A stretch of DNA of 64,000 bases from Auanema rhodensis. Taxonomy: Eukaryota; Nematoda; Chromadorea; Rhabditida; Rhabditidae. The position numbers were made by a program, and so were the translations under genes. Below the pieces are notes generated by a model. The model ran no database searches, was not told the DNA's origin, and was given only the letters and a program-made list of their open reading frames with translations. The stretch covers positions 310,001 through 374,000 of the forward strand of contig CAXKVF010000072.1 in assembly GCA_964057225.1 (NCBI GenBank). Reading direction: 5' to 3'. Below, in pieces: positions 25,512 to 38,328 of the stretch; within the stretch, counting starts at the first letter, position 1; each line of letters starts with the position of its first letter.

Positions 25512-26567
25512 AAAACCGCATCTCTTTATCTTTCACGTGAAGCGAGTTACATACCAAGTGCACATCACGTGTACATTTAATTAGCATAAATTAAAGTTCA
25601 CGTAAATTTCAAAGTCATAGTTACCATGAACCAATATCAATAAAAATTTGTTTTTAGACTAATATGGACATGGGGAATCTAATTTTGAAAACCGCATCTC
25701 TTTATCTTTCACGTGAAGCGAGTTACATACCAAGTACACATCACGTGTACATTTAATTAGCATAAATTAAAGTTCACGTAAATTTCAAAGTCATGGTTAC
25801 CATGAACCAATATCAATAAAAATTTGTTTTTAGACTAATATGCACATGGGGAATCTAATTTTGAAAACCGCATCTCTTTATCTTTCACGTGAAGCGAGTT
25901 ACATACCAAGTGCACATCACGTGTACATTTAATTAGCATAAATTAAAGTTCACGTAAATTTCAAAGTCATGGTTACCATGAACCAATATCAATAAAAATT
26001 TGTTTTTAGACTAATATGGACATGGGGAATCTAATTTTGAAAACCGCATCTCTTTATCTTTCACGTGAAGCGAGTTACATACCAAGTGCACATCACGTGT
26101 ACATTTAATTAGCATAAATTAAAGTTCACGTAAATTTCAAAGTCATGGTTACCATGAAGCAATATCAATAAAAATTTGTTTTTAGACTAATATGGACATG
26201 GGGAATCTAATTTTGAAAACCGCTTCTCTTTATCTTTCACGTGAAGCGAGTTACATACCAAGTGCACATCACGTGTACATTTAATTAGCATAAATTAAAG
26301 TTCACGTAAATTTCAAAGTCATGGTTACCATGAACCAATATCAATAAAAATTTGTTTTTAGACTAATATGGACATGGGTAATCTAATTTTGAAAACCGCA
26401 TCTCTTTATCTTTCACGTGAAGCGAGTTACATACCAAGTGCACATCACGTGTACATTTAATTAGCATAAATTAAAGTTCACGTAAATTTCAAAGTCATTG
26501 TTACCATGCACCAATATCAATAAAAATTTGTTTTTAGACTAATATGGACATGGGGAATCTAATTTTG
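25512..26567. repeat. 6-monomer segment of a 14-monomer-offset duplication, right copy
   Basis: This is the partner of 23048-24103. Its last unit also begins a second match: 26392-26919 (TCATTGTT, CCTTGAACC, AAC) equals 24808-25335 at an offset of 9 units. The switch from a 14-unit to a 9-unit offset within this segment marks a mosaic junction. Confidence 0.88.
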
Positions 26568-29500
26568 AAAACCGCATCTCTTTATCTTTCACGTGAAGCG
26601 AGTTACATACCAAGTGCACATCACGTGTACATTTAATTAGCATAAATTAAAGTTCACGTAAATTTCAAAGTCATGGTTACCTTGAACCAATATCAATAAA
26701 AATTTGTTTTTAGACTAATATGGACATGGGGAATCTAATTTTGAAAACCGCATCTCTTTATCTTTCACGTGAAGCGAGTTACATACCAAGTGCACATCAC
26801 GTGTACATTTAATTAGCATAAATTAAAGTTCACGTAAATTTCAAAGTCATGGTTACCATGAACCAATATCAATAAAAATTTGTTTTTAGACTAATATGGA
26901 CATGGGGAATCTAATTTTGAAAACCGCATCTCTTTATCTTTCACGTGAAGCGAGTTACATACCAAGTGCACATCACGTGTACATTTAATTAGCATAAATT
27001 AAAGTTCACGTAAATTTCAAAGTCATGGTTACCATGAACCAATATCAATAAAAATTTGTTTTTAGACTAATATGGACATGGGTAATCTAATTTTGAAAAC
27101 CGCATCTCTTTATCTTTCACGTGAAGCGAGTTACATACCAAGTGCACATCACGTGTACATTTAATTAGCATAAATTAAAGTTCACGTAAATTTCAAAGTC
27201 ATGGTTACCATGCACCAATATCAATAAAAATTTGTTTTTAGACTAATATGGACATGGGGAATCTAATTTTGAAAACCGCATCTCTTTATCTTTCACGTGA
27301 AGCGAGTTACATACCAAGTGCACATCACGTGTACATTTAATTAGCATAAATTAAAGTTCACGTAAATTTCAAAGTCATGGTTACCATGAACCAATATCAA
27401 TAAAAATTTGTTTTTAGACTAATATGGACATGGGGAATCTAATTTTGAAAACCGCATCTCTTTATCTTTCACGTGAAGCGAGTTACATACCAAGTGCACA
27501 TCACGTGTACATTTAATTAGCATAAATTAAAGTTCACGTAAATTTCAAAGTCATGGTTACCATGCACCAATATCAATAAAAATTTGTTTTTAGACTAATA
27601 TGGACATGGGGAATCTAATTTTGAAAACCGCATCTCTTTATCTTTCACGTGAAGCGAGTTACATACCAAGTGCACATCACGTGTACATTTAATTAGCATA
27701 AATTAAAGTTCACGTAAAATTCAAAGTCATGGTTACCATGCACCAATATCAATAAAAATTTGTTTTTAGACTAATATGGACATGGGGAATCTAATTTTGA
27801 AAACCGCATCTCTTTATCTTTCACGTGAAGCGAGTTACATACCAAGTGCACATCACGTGTACATTTAATTAGCATAAATTAAAGTTCACGTAAATTTCAA
27901 AGTCATGGTTACCATGAACCAATATCAATAAAAATTTGTTTTTAGACTAATATGGACATGGGGAATCTAATTTTGAAAACCGCATCTCTTTATCTTTCAC
28001 GTGAAGCGAGTTACATACCAAGTGCACATCACGTGTACATTTAATTAGCATAAATTAAAGTTCACGTAAATTTCAAAGTCATGGTTACCATGAACCAATA
28101 TCAATAAAAATTTGTTTTTAGACTAATATGGACATGGGGAATCTAATTTTGAAAACCGCATCTCTTTATCTTTCACGTGAAGCGAGTTACATACCAAGTG
28201 CACATCACGTGTACATTTAATTAGCATAAATTAAAGTTCACGTAAATTTCAAAGTCATGGTTACCATGCACCAATATCAATAAAAATTTGTTTTTAGACT
28301 AATATGGACATGGGGAATCTAATTTTGAGAACCGCATCTCTTTATCTTTCACGTGAAGCGAGTTACATACCAAGTGCACATCACGTGTACATTTAATTAG
28401 CATAAATTAAAGTTCACGTAAATTTCAAAGTCATGGTTACCATGCACCAATATCAATAAAAATTTGTTTTTAGACTAATATGGACATGGGGAATCTAATT
28501 TTGAAAACCGCATCTCTTTATCTTTCACGTGAAGCGAGTTACATACCAAGTGCACATCACGTGTACATTTAATTAGCATAAATTAAAGTTCACGTAAAAT
28601 TCAAAGTCATGGTTACCATGCACCAATATCAATAAAAATTTGTTTTTAGACTAATATGGACATGGGGAATCTAATTTTGAAAACCGCATCTCTTTATCTT
28701 TCACGTGAAGCGAGTTACATACCAAGTGCACATCACGTGTACATTTAATTAGCATAAATTAAAGTTCACGTAAATTTCAAAGTCATGGTTACCATGCACC
28801 AATATCAATAAAAAGTTGTTTTTAGACTAATATGGAAATGGGGAATCTAATTTTGAAAACCGCATCTCTTTATCTTTCACGTGAAGCGAGTTACATACCA
28901 AGTGCACATCACGTGTACACTTAATAAGCATAAATTAAAGTTCACGTAAATTTCAAACTCATGGTTACCATGCACCAATATCAATAAAAATTTGTTTTTA
29001 GACTAATATGGACATGGGGAATCTAATTTTGAAAACCGCATCTCTTTATCTTTCACGTGAAGCGAGTTACATACCAAGTGCACATCACGTGTACATTTAA
29101 TTAGCATAAATTAAAGTTCACGTAAATTTCAAAGTCATGGTTACCATGAACCAATATCAATAAAAATTTGTTTTTAGACTAATATGGACATGGAGAATCT
29201 AATTTTGAAAACCGCATCTCTTTATCTTTCACGTGAAGCGAGTTACATACCAAGTGCACATCACGTGTACATTTAATTAGCATAAATTAAAGTTCACGTA
29301 AATTTCAAAGTCATGGTTACCATGAACCAATATCAATAAAAATTTGTTTTTAGACTAATATGGACATGGGGAATCTAATTTTGGAAACCGCATCTCTTTA
29401 TCTTTCACGTGAAGCGAGTTACATACCAAGTGCACATCACGTGTACATTTAATTAGCATAAATTAAAGTTCACGTAAATTTCAAAGTCTTGGTTACCATG

Positions 29501-30263
29501 AAGCAATATCAATAAAAATTTGTTTTTAGACTAATATGGACATGGGGAATCTAATTTTGAAAACCGCATCTCTTTATCTTTCACGTGAAGCGAGTTACAT
29601 ACCAAGTGCACATCACGTGTACATTTAATTAGCATAAATTAAAGTTCACGTAAATTTCAAAGTCATGGTTACCATGAACCAATATCAATAAAAATTTGTT
29701 TTTAGACTAATATGGACATGGGGAATCTAATTTTGAAAACCGCATCTCTTTATCTTTCACGTGAAGCGAGTTACATACCAAGTGCACATCACGTGTACAT
29801 TTAATTAGCATAAATTAAAGTTCACGTAAATTTCAAAGTCATGGTTACCATGAAGCAATATCAATAAAAATTTGTTTTTAGACTAATATGGACATGGGGA
29901 ATCTAATTTTGAAAACCGCATCTCTTTATCTCTCACGTGAAGCGAGTTACATACCAAGTGCACATCACGTGTACATTTAATTAGCATGAATTAAAGTTCA
30001 CGTAAATTTCAAAGTCATGGTTACCATGCACCAATATCAATAAAAATTTGTTTTTAGACTACTATGGACATGGAGAATCTAATTTTGAAAACCGCATCTC
30101 TTTATCTTTCACGTGAAGCGAGTTACATACCAAGTGCACATCACGTGTACATTTAATTAGCATAAATTAAAGTTCACGTAAATTTCAAAGTCATGGTTAC
30201 CATGCACCAATATCAATAAAAATTTGTTTTTAGACTAATATGGACATGGGGAATCTAATTTTG

Positions 30264-31319
30264 AAAACCGCATCTCTTTATCTTTCACGTGAAGCGAGTT
30301 ACATACCAAGTGCACATCACGTGTACATTTAATAAGCATAAATTAAAGTTCACGTAAATTTCAAAGTCATGGTTACCATGCACCAATATCAATAAAAAGT
30401 TGTTTTTAGACTAATATGGACATGGGGAATCTAATTTTGAAAACCGCATCTCTTTATCTTTCACGTGAAGCGAGTTACATACCAAGTGCACATCACGTGT
30501 ACATTTAATTAGCATAAATTAAAGTTCACGTAAATTTCAAAGTCATGGTTACCATGCACCAATATCAATAAAAATTTGTTTTTAGACTAATATGGACATG
30601 GGGAATCTAATTTTGAAAACCGCATCTCTTTATCTTTCACGTGAAGCGAGTTACATACCAAGTGCACATCACGTGTACATTTAATTAGCATAAATTAAAG
30701 TTCACGTAAATTTCAAAGTCATGGTTACCATGAACCAATATCAATAAAAATTTGTTTTTAGACTAATATGGACATGGGGAATCTAATTTTGAAAACCGCA
30801 TCTCTTTATCTTTCACGTGAAGCGAGTTACATACCAAGTGCACATCACGTGTACATTTAATAAGCATAAATTAAAGTTCACGTAAATTTCAAAGTCATGG
30901 TTACCATGCACCAATATCAATAAAAAGTTGTTTTTAGACTAATATGGACATGGGGAATCTAATTTTGAAAACCGCATCTCTTTATCTTTCACGTGAAGCG
31001 AGTTACATACCAAGTGCACATCACGTGTACATTTAATTAGCATAAATTAAAGTTCACGTAAATTTCAAAGTCATGGTTACCATGCACCAATATCAATAAA
31101 AATTTGTTTTTAGACTAATATGGACATGGGGAATCTAATTTTGAAAACCGCATCTCTTTATCTTTCACGTGAAGCGAGTTACATACCAAGTGCACATCAC
31201 GTGTACATTTAATTAGCATAAATTAAAGTTCACGTAAATTTCAAAGTCATGGTTACCATGAACCAATATCAATAAAAATTTGTTTTTAGACTAATATGGA
31301 CATGGGGAATCTAATTTTG
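30264..31319. repeat. 3-monomer higher-order repeat, two tandem copies
   Basis: The segment 30264-30791 is followed by 30792-31319, an offset of 528 bp. Each copy has a unit with AATAAGCAT and AAAAAGTTG, then a CAC unit, then an AAC unit. A related unit at 28680-29031 shows AAAAGTTG and AATAAGC split over two neighbouring units, so the combination may have formed by exchange. Confidence 0.88.
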
Positions 31320-32023
31320 AAAACCGCATCTCTTTATCTTTCACGTGAAGCGAGTTACATACCAAGTGCACATCACGTGTACATTTAATTAGCATAAATT
31401 AAAGTTCACGTAAATTTCAAAGTCATGGTTACCATGAAGCAATATCAATAAAAATTTGTTTTTAGACTAATATGGACATGGGGAATCTAATTTTGAAAAC
31501 CGCATCTCTTTATCTTTCACGTGAAGCGAGTTACATACCAAGTGCACATCACGTGTACATTTAATTAGCATAAATTAAAGTTCACGTAAATTTCAAAGTC
31601 ATGGTTACCATGAACCAATATCAATAAAAATTTGTTTTTAGACTAATATGGACATGGGGAATCTAATTTTGAAAACCGCATCTCTTTATCTTTCACGTGA
31701 AGCGAGTTACATACCAAGTGCACATCACGTGTACATTTAATTAGCATAAATTAAAGTTCACGTAAATTTCAAAGTCATGGTTACCATGCACCAATATCAA
31801 TAAAAATTTGTTTTTAGACTAATATGGACATGGGGAATCTAATTTTGAAAACCGCATCTCTTTATCTTTTACGTGAAGCGAGTTACATACCAAGTGCACA
31901 TCACGTGTACATTTAATTAGCATAAATTAAAATTCACGTAAATTTCAAAGTCATGGTTACCATGAACCAATATCAATAAAAATTTGTTTTTAGACTAATA
32001 TGGACATGGGTAATCTAATTTTG

Positions 32024-32344
32024 AAAACCGCATCTCTTTATCTTTCACGTGAAGCGAGTTACATACCAAGTGCACATCACGTGTACATTTAATTAGTATC
32101 TCTTTATCTTTCACGTGAAGCGAGTTACATAAGCGAGTTACATACCAAGTGCACATCACGTGTACTTTTAATTAGCATCTCTTTATCTTTCACGTGAAGC
32201 GAGTTACATACCAAGTGCACATCACGTGTACATTTAATTAGCATAAATTAAAGTTCACGTAAATTTCAAAGTCATGGTTACCATGCACCAATATCAATAA
32301 AAATTTGTTTTTAGACTAATATGGACATGGGGAATCTAATTTTG
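32024..32344. repeat. 321-bp compound unit: two 66-bp partial repeats plus a 13-bp duplication
   Basis: Monomer positions 1-76 (32024-32099) jump back to position 11, run to 76 again (32100-32178), jump back to 11 a second time (32179) and then finish at 176. Each jump joins the GCAT at 73-76 to the GCAT at 7-10, a 4-bp microhomology, although the first junction now reads GTAT. The middle piece also holds a 13-bp tandem duplication, AAGCGAGTTACAT, at 32118-32130 and 32131-32143. The arithmetic is exact: 176 + 66 + 66 + 13 = 321. Confidence 0.95.
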
Positions 32345-34984
32345 AAAACCGCATCTCTTCATCTTTCACGTGAAGCGAGTTACATACCAAGTGCACATCA
32401 CGTGTACATTTAATTAGCATAAATTAAAGTTCACGTAAATTTCAAAGTCATGGTTACCATGAACCAATATCAATAAAAATTTGTTTTTAGACTAATATGG
32501 ACATGGGGAATCTAATTTTGAAAACCGCATCTCTTTATCTTTCACGTGAAGCGAGTTACATACCAAGTGCACATCACGTGTACATTTAATTAGTATAAAT
32601 TAAAGTTCACGTAAATTTCAAAGTCATGGTTACCATGAAGCAATATCAATAAAAATTTGTTTTTAGACTAATATGGACATGGGGAATCTAATTTTGAAAA
32701 CCGCATCTCTTTATCTTTCACGTGAAGCGAGTTACATACCAAGTGCACATCACGTGTACATTTAATTAGCATAAATTAAAGTTCACGTAAATTTCAAAGT
32801 CATGGTTACCATGAACCAATATCAATAAAAATTTGTTTTTAGACTAATATGGACATGGGGAATCTAATTTTGAAAACCGCATCTCTTTATCTTTCACGTG
32901 AAGCGAGTTACATACCAAGTGCACATCACGTGTACATTTAATTAGCATAAATTAAAGTTCACGTAAATTTCAAAGTCATGGTTACCATGAACCAATATCA
33001 ATAAAAATTTGTTTTTAGACTAATATGGACATGGGGAATCTAATTTTGGAAACCGCATCTCTTTATCTTTCACGTGAAGCGAGTTACATACCAAGTGCAC
33101 ATCACGTGTACATTTAATTAGCATAAATTAAAGTTCACGTAAATTTCAAAGTCATGGTTACCATGAAGCAATAACAATAAAAATTTGTTTTTAGACTAAT
33201 ATGGACATGGGGAATCTAATTTTGAAAACCGCATCTCTTTATCTTTCACGTGAAGCGAGTTACATACCAAGTGCACATCACGTGTACATTTAATTAGCAT
33301 AAATTAAAGTTCACGTAAATTTCAAAGTCATGGTTACCATGAACCAATATCAATAAAAATTTGTTTTTAGACTAATATGGACATGGGGAATCTAATTTTG
33401 AAAACCGCATCTCTTTATCTTTCACGTGAAGCGAGTTACATACCAAGTGCACATCACGTGTACATTTAATTAGCATAAATTAAAGTTCACGTAAATTTCA
33501 AAGTCATGGTTACCATGAAGCAATATCAATAACAATTCGTTTTTAGACTAATATGGACATGGGGAATCTAATTTTGAAAACCGCATCTCTTTATCTTTCA
33601 CGTGAAGCGAGTTACATACCAAGTGCACATCACGTGTACATTTAATTAGCATAAATTAAAGTTCACGTAAATTTCAAAGTCATGGTTACCATGAAGCAAT
33701 ATCAATAAAAATGTGTTTTTAGACTAATATGGACATGGGGAATCTAATTTTGAAAACCGCATCTCTTTATCTTTCACGTGAAGCGAGTTACATACCAAGT
33801 GCACATCACGTGTACATTTAATTAGCATAAATTAAAGTTCACGTAAATTTCAAAGTCATGGTTACCATGAACCAATATCAATAAAAATTCGTTTTTAGAC
33901 TAATATGGACATGGGGAATCTAATTTTGAAAACCGCATCTCTTTATCTTTCACGTGAAGCGAGTTACATACCAAGTGCACATCACGTGTACATTTAATTA
34001 GCATAAATTAAAGTTCACGTAAATTTCAAAGTCATGGTTACCATGCACCAATATCAATAAAAATTTGTTTTTAGACTAATATGGACATGGGGAATCTAAT
34101 TTTGAAAACCGCATCTCTTTATCTTTTACGTGAAGCGAGTTACATACCAAGTGCACATCACGTGTACATTTAATTAGCATAAATTAAAGTTCACGTAAAT
34201 TTCAAAGTCATGGTTACCATGCACCAATATCAATAAAAATTTGTTTTTAGACTAATATGGACATGGGGGATCTAATTTTGAAAACCGCATCTCTTTATCT
34301 TTCACGTGAAGCGAGTTACATACCAAGTGCACATCACGTGTACATTTAACTAGCATAAATTAAAGTTCACGTAAATTTCAAAGTCATGGTTACCATGAAC
34401 CAATATCAATAAAAATTTGTTTTTAGACCAATATGGACATGGGTATTCTAATTTTGAAAACCGCATCTCTTTATCTTTCACGTGAAGCGAGTTACATACC
34501 AAGTGCACATCACGTGTACATTTAATTAGCATAAATTAAAGTTCACGTAAATTTCAAAGTCATGGTTACCATGCACCAATATCAATAAAAATTTGTTTTC
34601 AGACTAATATGGACATGGGGAATCTAATTTTGAAAACCGCATCTCTTTATCTTTCACGTGAAGCGAGTTACATACCAAGTGCACATCACGTGTACATTTA
34701 ATTAGCATAAATTAAAGTTCACGTAAATTTCAAAGTCATGGTTACCATGAAGCAATATCAATAAAAATTTGTTTTTAGACTAATATGGACATGGGGAATC
34801 TAATTTTGAAAACCGCATCTCTTTATCTTTCACGTGAAGCGAGTTACATACCAAGTGCACATCACGTGTACATTTAATTAGCATAAATTAAAGTTCACGT
34901 AAAATTCAAAGTCATGGTTACCATGAACCAATATCAATAAAAATTTGTTTTTAGACTAATATGGACATGGGGAATCTAATTGTG

Positions 34985-35336
34985 AAAACCGCATCTCTTT
35001 ATCTTTCACGTGAAGCGAGTTACATACCAAGTGCACATCACGTGTACATTTGATTAGCATAAACTAAAGTTCACGTAAATTTCAAAGTCATGGTTACCAT
35101 GAACCAATATCAATAAAAATTTGTTTTTAGACTAATATGGACATGGGGAATCTAATTTTGAAAACCGCATCTCTTTATCTTTCACGTGAAGCGAGTTACA
35201 TACCAAGTGCACATCACGTGTACATTTGATTAGCATAAACTAAAGTTCACGTAAATTTCAAAGTCATGGTTACCATGAACCAATATCAATAAAAATTTGT
35301 TTTTAGACTAATATGGACATGGGGAATCTATTTTTG
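34985..35336. repeat. Two adjacent units sharing TTGATTAGCATAAACTAAAG
   Basis: Units at 34985 and 35161 both carry A68 to G and T80 to C with the AAC tag, and are probably a one-unit tandem duplication. The unit at 34809 ends with AATTGTG, a change that recurs only at about 45365. A related TTGATT/AAACTGAAG unit appears at 46601 and 48361. Confidence 0.75.
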
Positions 35337-35688
35337 AAAACCGCATCTCTTTAACTTTCACGTGAAGCGAGTTACATACCAAGTGCACATCACGTGTACA
35401 TTTAATTAGCATAAATTAAAGTTCACGTAAATTTCAAAGTCATGGTTACCATGCACCAATATCAATAAAAATTTGTTTTTAGACTAATATGGACATGGGG
35501 AATATAATTTTGAAAACCGCATCTCTTTATCTTTCACGTGAAGCGAGTTACATACCAAGTGCACATCACGTGTACATTTAATTAGCATAAATTAAAGTTC
35601 ACGTAAAATTCAAAGTCATGGTTACCATGCACCAATATCAATAAAAATTTGTTTTTAGACTAATATGGACATGGGGAATCTAATTTTG

Positions 35689-38152
35689 AAAACCGCATCT
35701 CTTTATCTTTCACGTGAAGCGAGTTACATACCAAGTGCACATCACGTGTACATTTAATTAGCATAAATTAAAGTTCACGTAAATTTCAAAGTCATGGTTA
35801 CCATGCACCAATATCAATAAAAATTTGTTTTTAGACTAATATGGACATGGGGAATCTAATTTTGAAAACCGCATCTCTTTATCTTTCACGTGAAGCGAGT
35901 TACATACCAAGTGCACATCACGTGTACATTTAATTAGCATAAATTAAAGTTCACGTAAATTTCAAAGTCATGGTTACCATGAATCAATATCAATAAAAAT
36001 TTGTTTTTAGACTAATATGGACATGGGGAATATAATTTTGAAAACCGCATCTCTTTATCTTTCACGTGAAGCGAGTTACATACCAAGTGCACATCACGTG
36101 TACATTTAATTAGCATAAATTAAAGTTCACGTAAAATTCAAAGTCATGGTTACCATGCACCAATATCAATAAAAATTTGTTTTTAGACTAATATGGACAT
36201 GGGGAATCTAATTTTGAAAACCGCATCTCTTTATCTTTCACGTGAAGCGAGTTACATACCAAGTGCACATCACGTGTACATTTAATTAGCATAAATTAAA
36301 GTTCACGTAAATTTCAAAGTCATGGTTACCATGCACCAATATCAATAAAAATTTGTTTTTAGACTAATATGGACATGGGGAATCTAATTTTGAAAACCGC
36401 ATCTCTTTATCTTTCACGTGAAGCGAGTTACATACCAAGTGCACATCACGTGTACATTTAATTAGCATAAATTAAAGTTCACGTAAAATTCAAAGTCATG
36501 GTTACCATGCACCAATATCAATAAAAATTTGTTTTTAGACTAATATGGACATGGGGAATCTAATTTTGAAAACCGCATCTCTTTATCTTTCACGTGAAGC
36601 GAGTTACATACCAAGTGCACATCACGTGTACATTTAATTTGCATAAATTAAAGTTCACGTAAATTTCAAAGTCATGGTTACCATGCACCAATATCAATAA
36701 AAATTTGTTTTTAGACTAATATGGACATGGGGAATCTAATTTTGAAAACCGCATCTCTTTATCTTCCACGTGAAGCAAGTTACATACCAAGTGCACATCA
36801 CGTGTACATTTAATTAGCATAAATTAAAGTTCACGTAAATTTCAAATTCATGGTTACCATGCACCAATATCAATAAAAATTTGTTTTTAGACTAATATGG
36901 ACATGGGGAATCTAATTTTGAAAACCGCATCTCTTTATCTTTCACGTGAAGCGAGTTACATACCAAGTGCACATCACGTGTACATTTAATTAGCATAAAT
37001 TAAAGTTCACGTAAATTTCAAAGTCATGGTTACCATGAACCAATATCAATAAAAATTTGTTTTTAGACTAATATGGACATGGGGAATATAAGTTTGAAAA
37101 CCGCATCTCTTTATCTTTCACGTGAAGCGAGTTACATACCAAGTGCACATCACGTGTACATTTAATTAGCATAAATTAAAGTTCACGTAAATTTCAAAGT
37201 CATGGTTACCATGCACCAATATCAATAAAAATTTGTTTTTAGACTAATATGGACATGGGGAATCTAATTTTGAAAACCGCATCTCTTTATCTTTCACGTG
37301 AAGCGAGTTACATACCAAGTGCACATCACGTGTACATTTAATTAGCATAAATTAAAGTTCACGTAAATTTCAAAGTCATGGTTACCATGCACCAATATCA
37401 ATAAAAATTTGTTTTTAGACTAATATGGACATGGGGAATCTAATTTTGAAAACCGCATCTCTTTATCTTTCACGTGAAGCGAGTTACATACCAAGTGCAC
37501 ATCACGTGTACATTTAATTAGCATAAATTAAAGTTCACGTAAATTTCAAAGTCATGGTTACCATGCACCAATATCAATAAAAATTTGTTTTTAGACTAAT
37601 ATGGACATGGGGAATCTAATTTTGAAAACCGCATCTCTTTATCTTTCACGTGAAGCGAGTTACATACCAAGTGCACATCACGTGTACATTTAATTAGCAT
37701 AAATTAAAGTTCACGTAAATTTCAAAGTCATGGTTACCATGCACCAATATCAATAAAAATTTGTTTTTAGACTAATATGGACATGGGGAATTTAATTTTG
37801 AAAACTGAATCTCTTTATCTTTCACGTGAAGCGAGTTACATACCAAGTGCACATCACGTGTACATTTAATTTGCATAAATTAAAGTTCACGTAAAATTCA
37901 AAGTCATGGTTACCATGCACCAATATCAATAAAAATTTGTTTTTAGACTAATATGGACATGGGGAATCTAATTTTGAAAACCGCATCTCTTTATCTTTCA
38001 CGTGAAGCGAGTTACATACCAAGTGCACATCACGTGTACATTTAATTAGCATAAATTAAAGTTCACGTAAATTTCAAAGTCATGGTTACCATGCACCAAT
38101 ATCAATAAAAATTTGTTTTTAGACTAATATGGACATGGGGAATCTAATTTTG
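35689..38152. repeat. 15-monomer higher-order repeat (2,640-bp period), copy 1
   Basis: Fourteen units match 38329-40792 at an offset of 2,640 bp (15 units). Ordered markers include GAATCAA with AATATA (35865), GTAAAATTC units, TTTGCAT (36569), CTTCCACG with CAAATTCATGG (36745), AATATAAGTTTG (36921) and AAAACTGAATC with TTTGCAT (37801). Private changes include GAAGCAAGT at 36777 and AATTTAATT at about 37791. Confidence 0.92.
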
Positions 38153-38328
38153 AAAACCGCATCTCTTTATCTTTCACGTGAAGCGAGTTACATACCAAGT
38201 GCACATCACGTGTACATTTAATTAGCATAAATTAAAGTTCACGTAAATTTCAAAGTCATGGTTACCATGAACCAATATCAATAAAAATTTGTTTTTAGAC
38301 TAATATGGACATGGGGAATCTAATTTTG

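Larger units (their letters stand above)
8264..32023. repeat. 135 consecutive full-length 176-bp monomers
   Basis: Unit starts fall at 8264+176n without a net phase shift for 23,760 bp. Tags AAC and AAG are common up to about 19 kb. CAC becomes frequent between 19 and 22.9 kb and between 27 and 31 kb. Several multi-monomer duplications within this stretch are listed separately. Confidence 0.96.

Noticed and set aside
32024-32344. Transposon insertion causing the irregular unit
   Set aside because: Every base is satellite sequence. The extra 145 bp are exactly two 66-bp part-unit repeats and a 13-bp duplication, with no foreign sequence or terminal repeats.
34350-34532. 60-codon ORF on the minus strand
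   Set aside because: It lies wholly within two satellite units. It stays open because T to C at 34429 turns the usual minus-strand TAG into TGG (codon 35), and it ends at the stop present in every unit (TAG here, usually TAA). There is no promoter, no signature and no comparable ORF in neighbouring copies.
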